Positions 62,228-64,000 of a DNA stretch of 64,000 bases are shown one piece after another (the stretch's first letter is position 1; every line of letters starts with the position of its first letter). Under the pieces are notes generated by a model. That model searched no databases. It worked only from the letters and a program-made list of their open reading frames with translations, and was not told the origin of the DNA. The stretch lies in assembly GCF_004785645.1 (NCBI RefSeq), contig NZ_SRPE01000015.1, positions 22,880-86,879 of the forward strand. Reading direction: 5' to 3'. This DNA is from Empedobacter tilapiae (GTDB taxonomy: Bacteria; Bacteroidota; Bacteroidia; Flavobacteriales; Weeksellaceae). Position numbers and translations under genes: made by a program.

Positions 62228-63292
62228 ATGACACAGATTAAAAAAGTAATTCTGCTATTCTTATTAATAACTTCAAAGAATGTTTTTTCTCAAACGCTTA
62301 GTTTTGAAAATTTAAATAAGTATCTAGATTATATTGAGAATAATAATTTAGGAGTTGGTAGTATATCAATCTTTGAAGAAGATAAAGAAGTTTATCAAAA
62401 AAGCTTTGGGCAGAAAAATATTCAAAATTTAAATTATGATAACAATACTAAATATCATGTTGGTTCTGTAACTAAAATGATTACGGCTACATTAGTTTTT
62501 AAGTTAATTGAAAATAATCAACTAAAATTGACGGATAAATTATCGGATTTTTATCCTCAAATTCCAAATTCAGAAATTATAACAATTAAAAACTTGTTAG
62601 AACATACAAGTGGTTTAGGGAGTTATGTTGTAAAAGATGGAGAAGTATGGATAACGAAGAAAGTGACAGAAGAAGAAATTCTTGATTTAATAATAGAACA
62701 GGGTGTGATTTTTCAACCTAATGAAAAAGTTAAATATTCAAATTCAGCATATTTTCTATTGACAAAGATTCTTGAAAAGAAATATAAAAAATCTTTTTTT
62801 AGAATTTTCAATACAGAAATAGTAAATCCGTTAAATTTAAAAAATATAGCTTCTATAAAATCAGATCCGAAAAATATATTTAAACCTTATAAATTTGATA
62901 ATAATGAATGGTCGGAATTAAAAGAAGAAATTTATTTTCCGAATGTTATAGGTGTAGGAGATATTGTTTCAACTTCCAAAGAATTAAATGTTTTTATTAA
63001 TAGTTTATTTCAAAATAGAATAATAAATAAGGAAACTTTAGAAGAAATGTTACCGATATTGAATAAAGAAGATTGGGGAAGAGGTATAGCTACTTGGACT
63101 TTTGATGATCATATATTTTATGGTCATGGTGGAGATACTCTAGGATCGCATGCTCTTACAATTTATAATAAAGAAGATAAATTATCTATTTCTTATAATA
63201 CTAATGGGGAAAGAATTTCTAAAGAAGAGTTTGTGAAATCTATTGTTTATGCGCTTTATAATAAAGAATTTAAATTTCCTGAAATCAAATAA
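62228..63292 (+). CDS. Exported serine hydrolase, class C beta-lactamase fold
   Basis: A 354-residue protein with a signal peptide (MTQIKKVILLFLLITSKNVFS). The active site Ser80-x-x-Lys83 in HVGSVTKMITA, Tyr170-Ser-Asn172 (KYSNSAYFLL) and a C-terminal His-Gly-Gly (YGHGGDTLGSHAL) form the class C/penicillin-binding-protein pattern. The His-Gly-Gly in place of Lys-Thr-Gly is common in esterases and peptidases of this family, so it is unlikely to be a drug-degrading beta-lactamase. Substrate unknown. Confidence 0.88.
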   Translation: MTQIKKVILLFLLITSKNVFSQTLSFENLNKYLDYIENNNLGVGSISIFEEDKEVYQKSFGQKNIQNLNYDNNTKYHVGSVTKMITATLVFKLIENNQLKLTDKLSDFYPQIPNSEIITIKNLLEHTSGLGSYVVKDGEVWITKKVTEEEILDLIIEQGVIFQPNEKVKYSNSAYFLLTKILEKKYKKSFFRIFNTEIVNPLNLKNIASIKSDPKNIFKPYKFDNNEWSELKEEIYFPNVIGVGDIVSTSKELNVFINSLFQNRIINKETLEEMLPILNKEDWGRGIATWTFDDHIFYGHGGDTLGSHALTIYNKEDKLSISYNTNGERISKEEFVKSIVYALYNKEFKFPEIK

Positions 63293-63870
63293 TACAATAA
63301 TAAACATTAGCGAATAAATTTAAGATTGATTATTTTATTGAAATTAGGCTTCTTTTTATTATAATTAAATGTAATAGATAGTTTGTGATATATGTGTATC
63401 CATTCTTCTGCTTTATTCAATCTCTAGTAAGCTGCAAAAAAAATATAAATATTAGACTAAAAGGTTTTTAATTATAAAGATAATAACAGTTAATCAAATT
63501 TTTGCGGTTTATATCATTTACAGAATCATGATCTTTTTCTTAGTTATTTATTTTTTTGAGAAATGATTTTTACAAGTTTTTAGGTGTGATAAATCCAGAA
63601 ACTCCATATTTATTCTACATAATATATAAGAGCATTTTATTGTATTTTCAATAAATCTCCCGATTTCTGGATGAATCTTATATTATATACTTAATAATTG
63701 ATTCCACTTTGGCTACAACTCTTCTTTATTTTACAACCACAAAGTATCCATTTACTAGATTGAACAGGTGTTTTTGTATTGAAAAGTTAGTTATTTGATA
63801 AAACTTTCAAAAAATATTTTACGTTGTACCAATCACTTAAGGAAATAATGTAAAATAAATGTAAAGTATG
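63293..63870. other. Long non-coding A+T-rich stretch
   Basis: Nearly 580 bases with no frame that looks coding. A 9-base inverted repeat ATCCAGAAA (63593-63601)/TTTCTGGAT (63664-63672) spans 80 bases. No other clear element was seen. Confidence 0.6.
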
Positions 63871-63903
63871 TTTGGAAAAACGAATAATCCAACCGTATAT
63901 TTG
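63871..63903 (+). promoter_or_regulatory. Strong promoter near the window end
   Basis: TTTG (63871-63874), 21 bases, TATATTTG (63896-63903), a full consensus promoter. No start codon with a coding frame follows in the last 100 bases, so it may drive a stable RNA, possibly an rRNA operon beyond the edge. That last point is inference. Confidence 0.62.
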
Positions 63904-64000
63904 CAATCCCAATACGAAAGACGAGTAGTATTGTAGTTGACATAAGGGCTTATATAGCGACAAAAATTTATTTAAAATAAAATTTGCGAGTTTAGAAATA

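Noticed and set aside
62228..63292. Serine hydrolase as an antibiotic-resistance beta-lactamase
   Set aside because: HGG replaces the KTG motif and context gives no resistance link; more likely an esterase or peptidase.

Overview
The window looks like chromosomal DNA from a Bacteroidota member of the class Flavobacteriia. The evidence is strong A+T richness, A-rich start regions without Shine-Dalgarno sequences, repeated TAnnTTTG -7 promoter boxes, an ExbB-ExbD-ExbD-TonB cluster, a type IX secretion (T9SS) sorting domain, and families typical of the phylum (DUF3667, DUF4252, META, OMP beta-barrels, N-terminal IF2-like AAA protein). A Weeksellaceae or Empedobacter-like genus is my inference from overall impression only. 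No CRISPR array, transposase, integrase, tRNA or rRNA gene was found. Nearly all of it is ordinary core genome.

Layout. 1-407: 5' part of a topB-like topoisomerase (minus strand). 731-3753: exbB-exbD-exbD-tonB. 3826-3951: a compact nested inverted-repeat element. 4047-15013: arginine and carbamoyl-phosphate cluster. argB-argE run leftwards, and GNAT (possible argA)-argR-argG-argC-argD-carA-carB run rightwards from a shared 250-base control region. That region has back-to-back promoters, a palindrome at the predicted transcription start and a leader with two strong hairpins. 15103-19307: minus-strand genes (DUF3667, TIMP-like, TPR-like, tcdA, tatD). 19369-31320: transporter, asparaginase, Kbp-like LysM protein, OmpA lipoprotein, Na+/H+ antiporter, degenerate AAA+ protein, META lipoprotein, pheT and dnaN. 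31590-36124: small GNAT, carbonic anhydrase, AsmA-like giant and SDR. 36250-37920: ECF sigma, membrane anti-sigma-like protein and DUF4252. 38454-42935: outer-membrane barrel protein divergent from a two-component system. 43019-53014: gdhA, DUF937, SRPBCC/GyrI-like protein, uvrA, OMP, dps, yegP and kup. 53336-59672: beta-oxidation operon marR-fadN-(four-helix-bundle gene)-fadA-fadE. 59673-64000: small-RNA and small-protein candidates, sirtuin, T9SS peptidase, serine hydrolase, and a long non-coding stretch ending in a strong promoter.

How genes work together. The arg/car cluster covers glutamate to N-acyl-ornithine, carbamoyl phosphate and argininosuccinate, with ArgR in the operon and an ARG-box-like site over its own promoter. 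The ornithine carbamoyltransferase step and argH are missing here. The fad operon provides all four activities of one beta-oxidation cycle under a MarR regulator whose putative operator overlaps its own promoter. The sigma operon carries an ECF-type promoter in front of itself. The two-component system shares with the divergent OMP gene a triplet of 11-bp-phased direct repeats, midway between two -7-like boxes.

The most unusual items are the arg leader, the phased repeats, the mobile-looking four-helix-bundle insertion, the 42-nt perfect palindrome between fadA and fadE, the predicted 31-residue membrane protein at 59996-60091 and the AAA+ protein with altered Walker motifs. Nothing points to a complete, clearly new multi-gene system. 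All functional calls come from reading the sequence without database searches.
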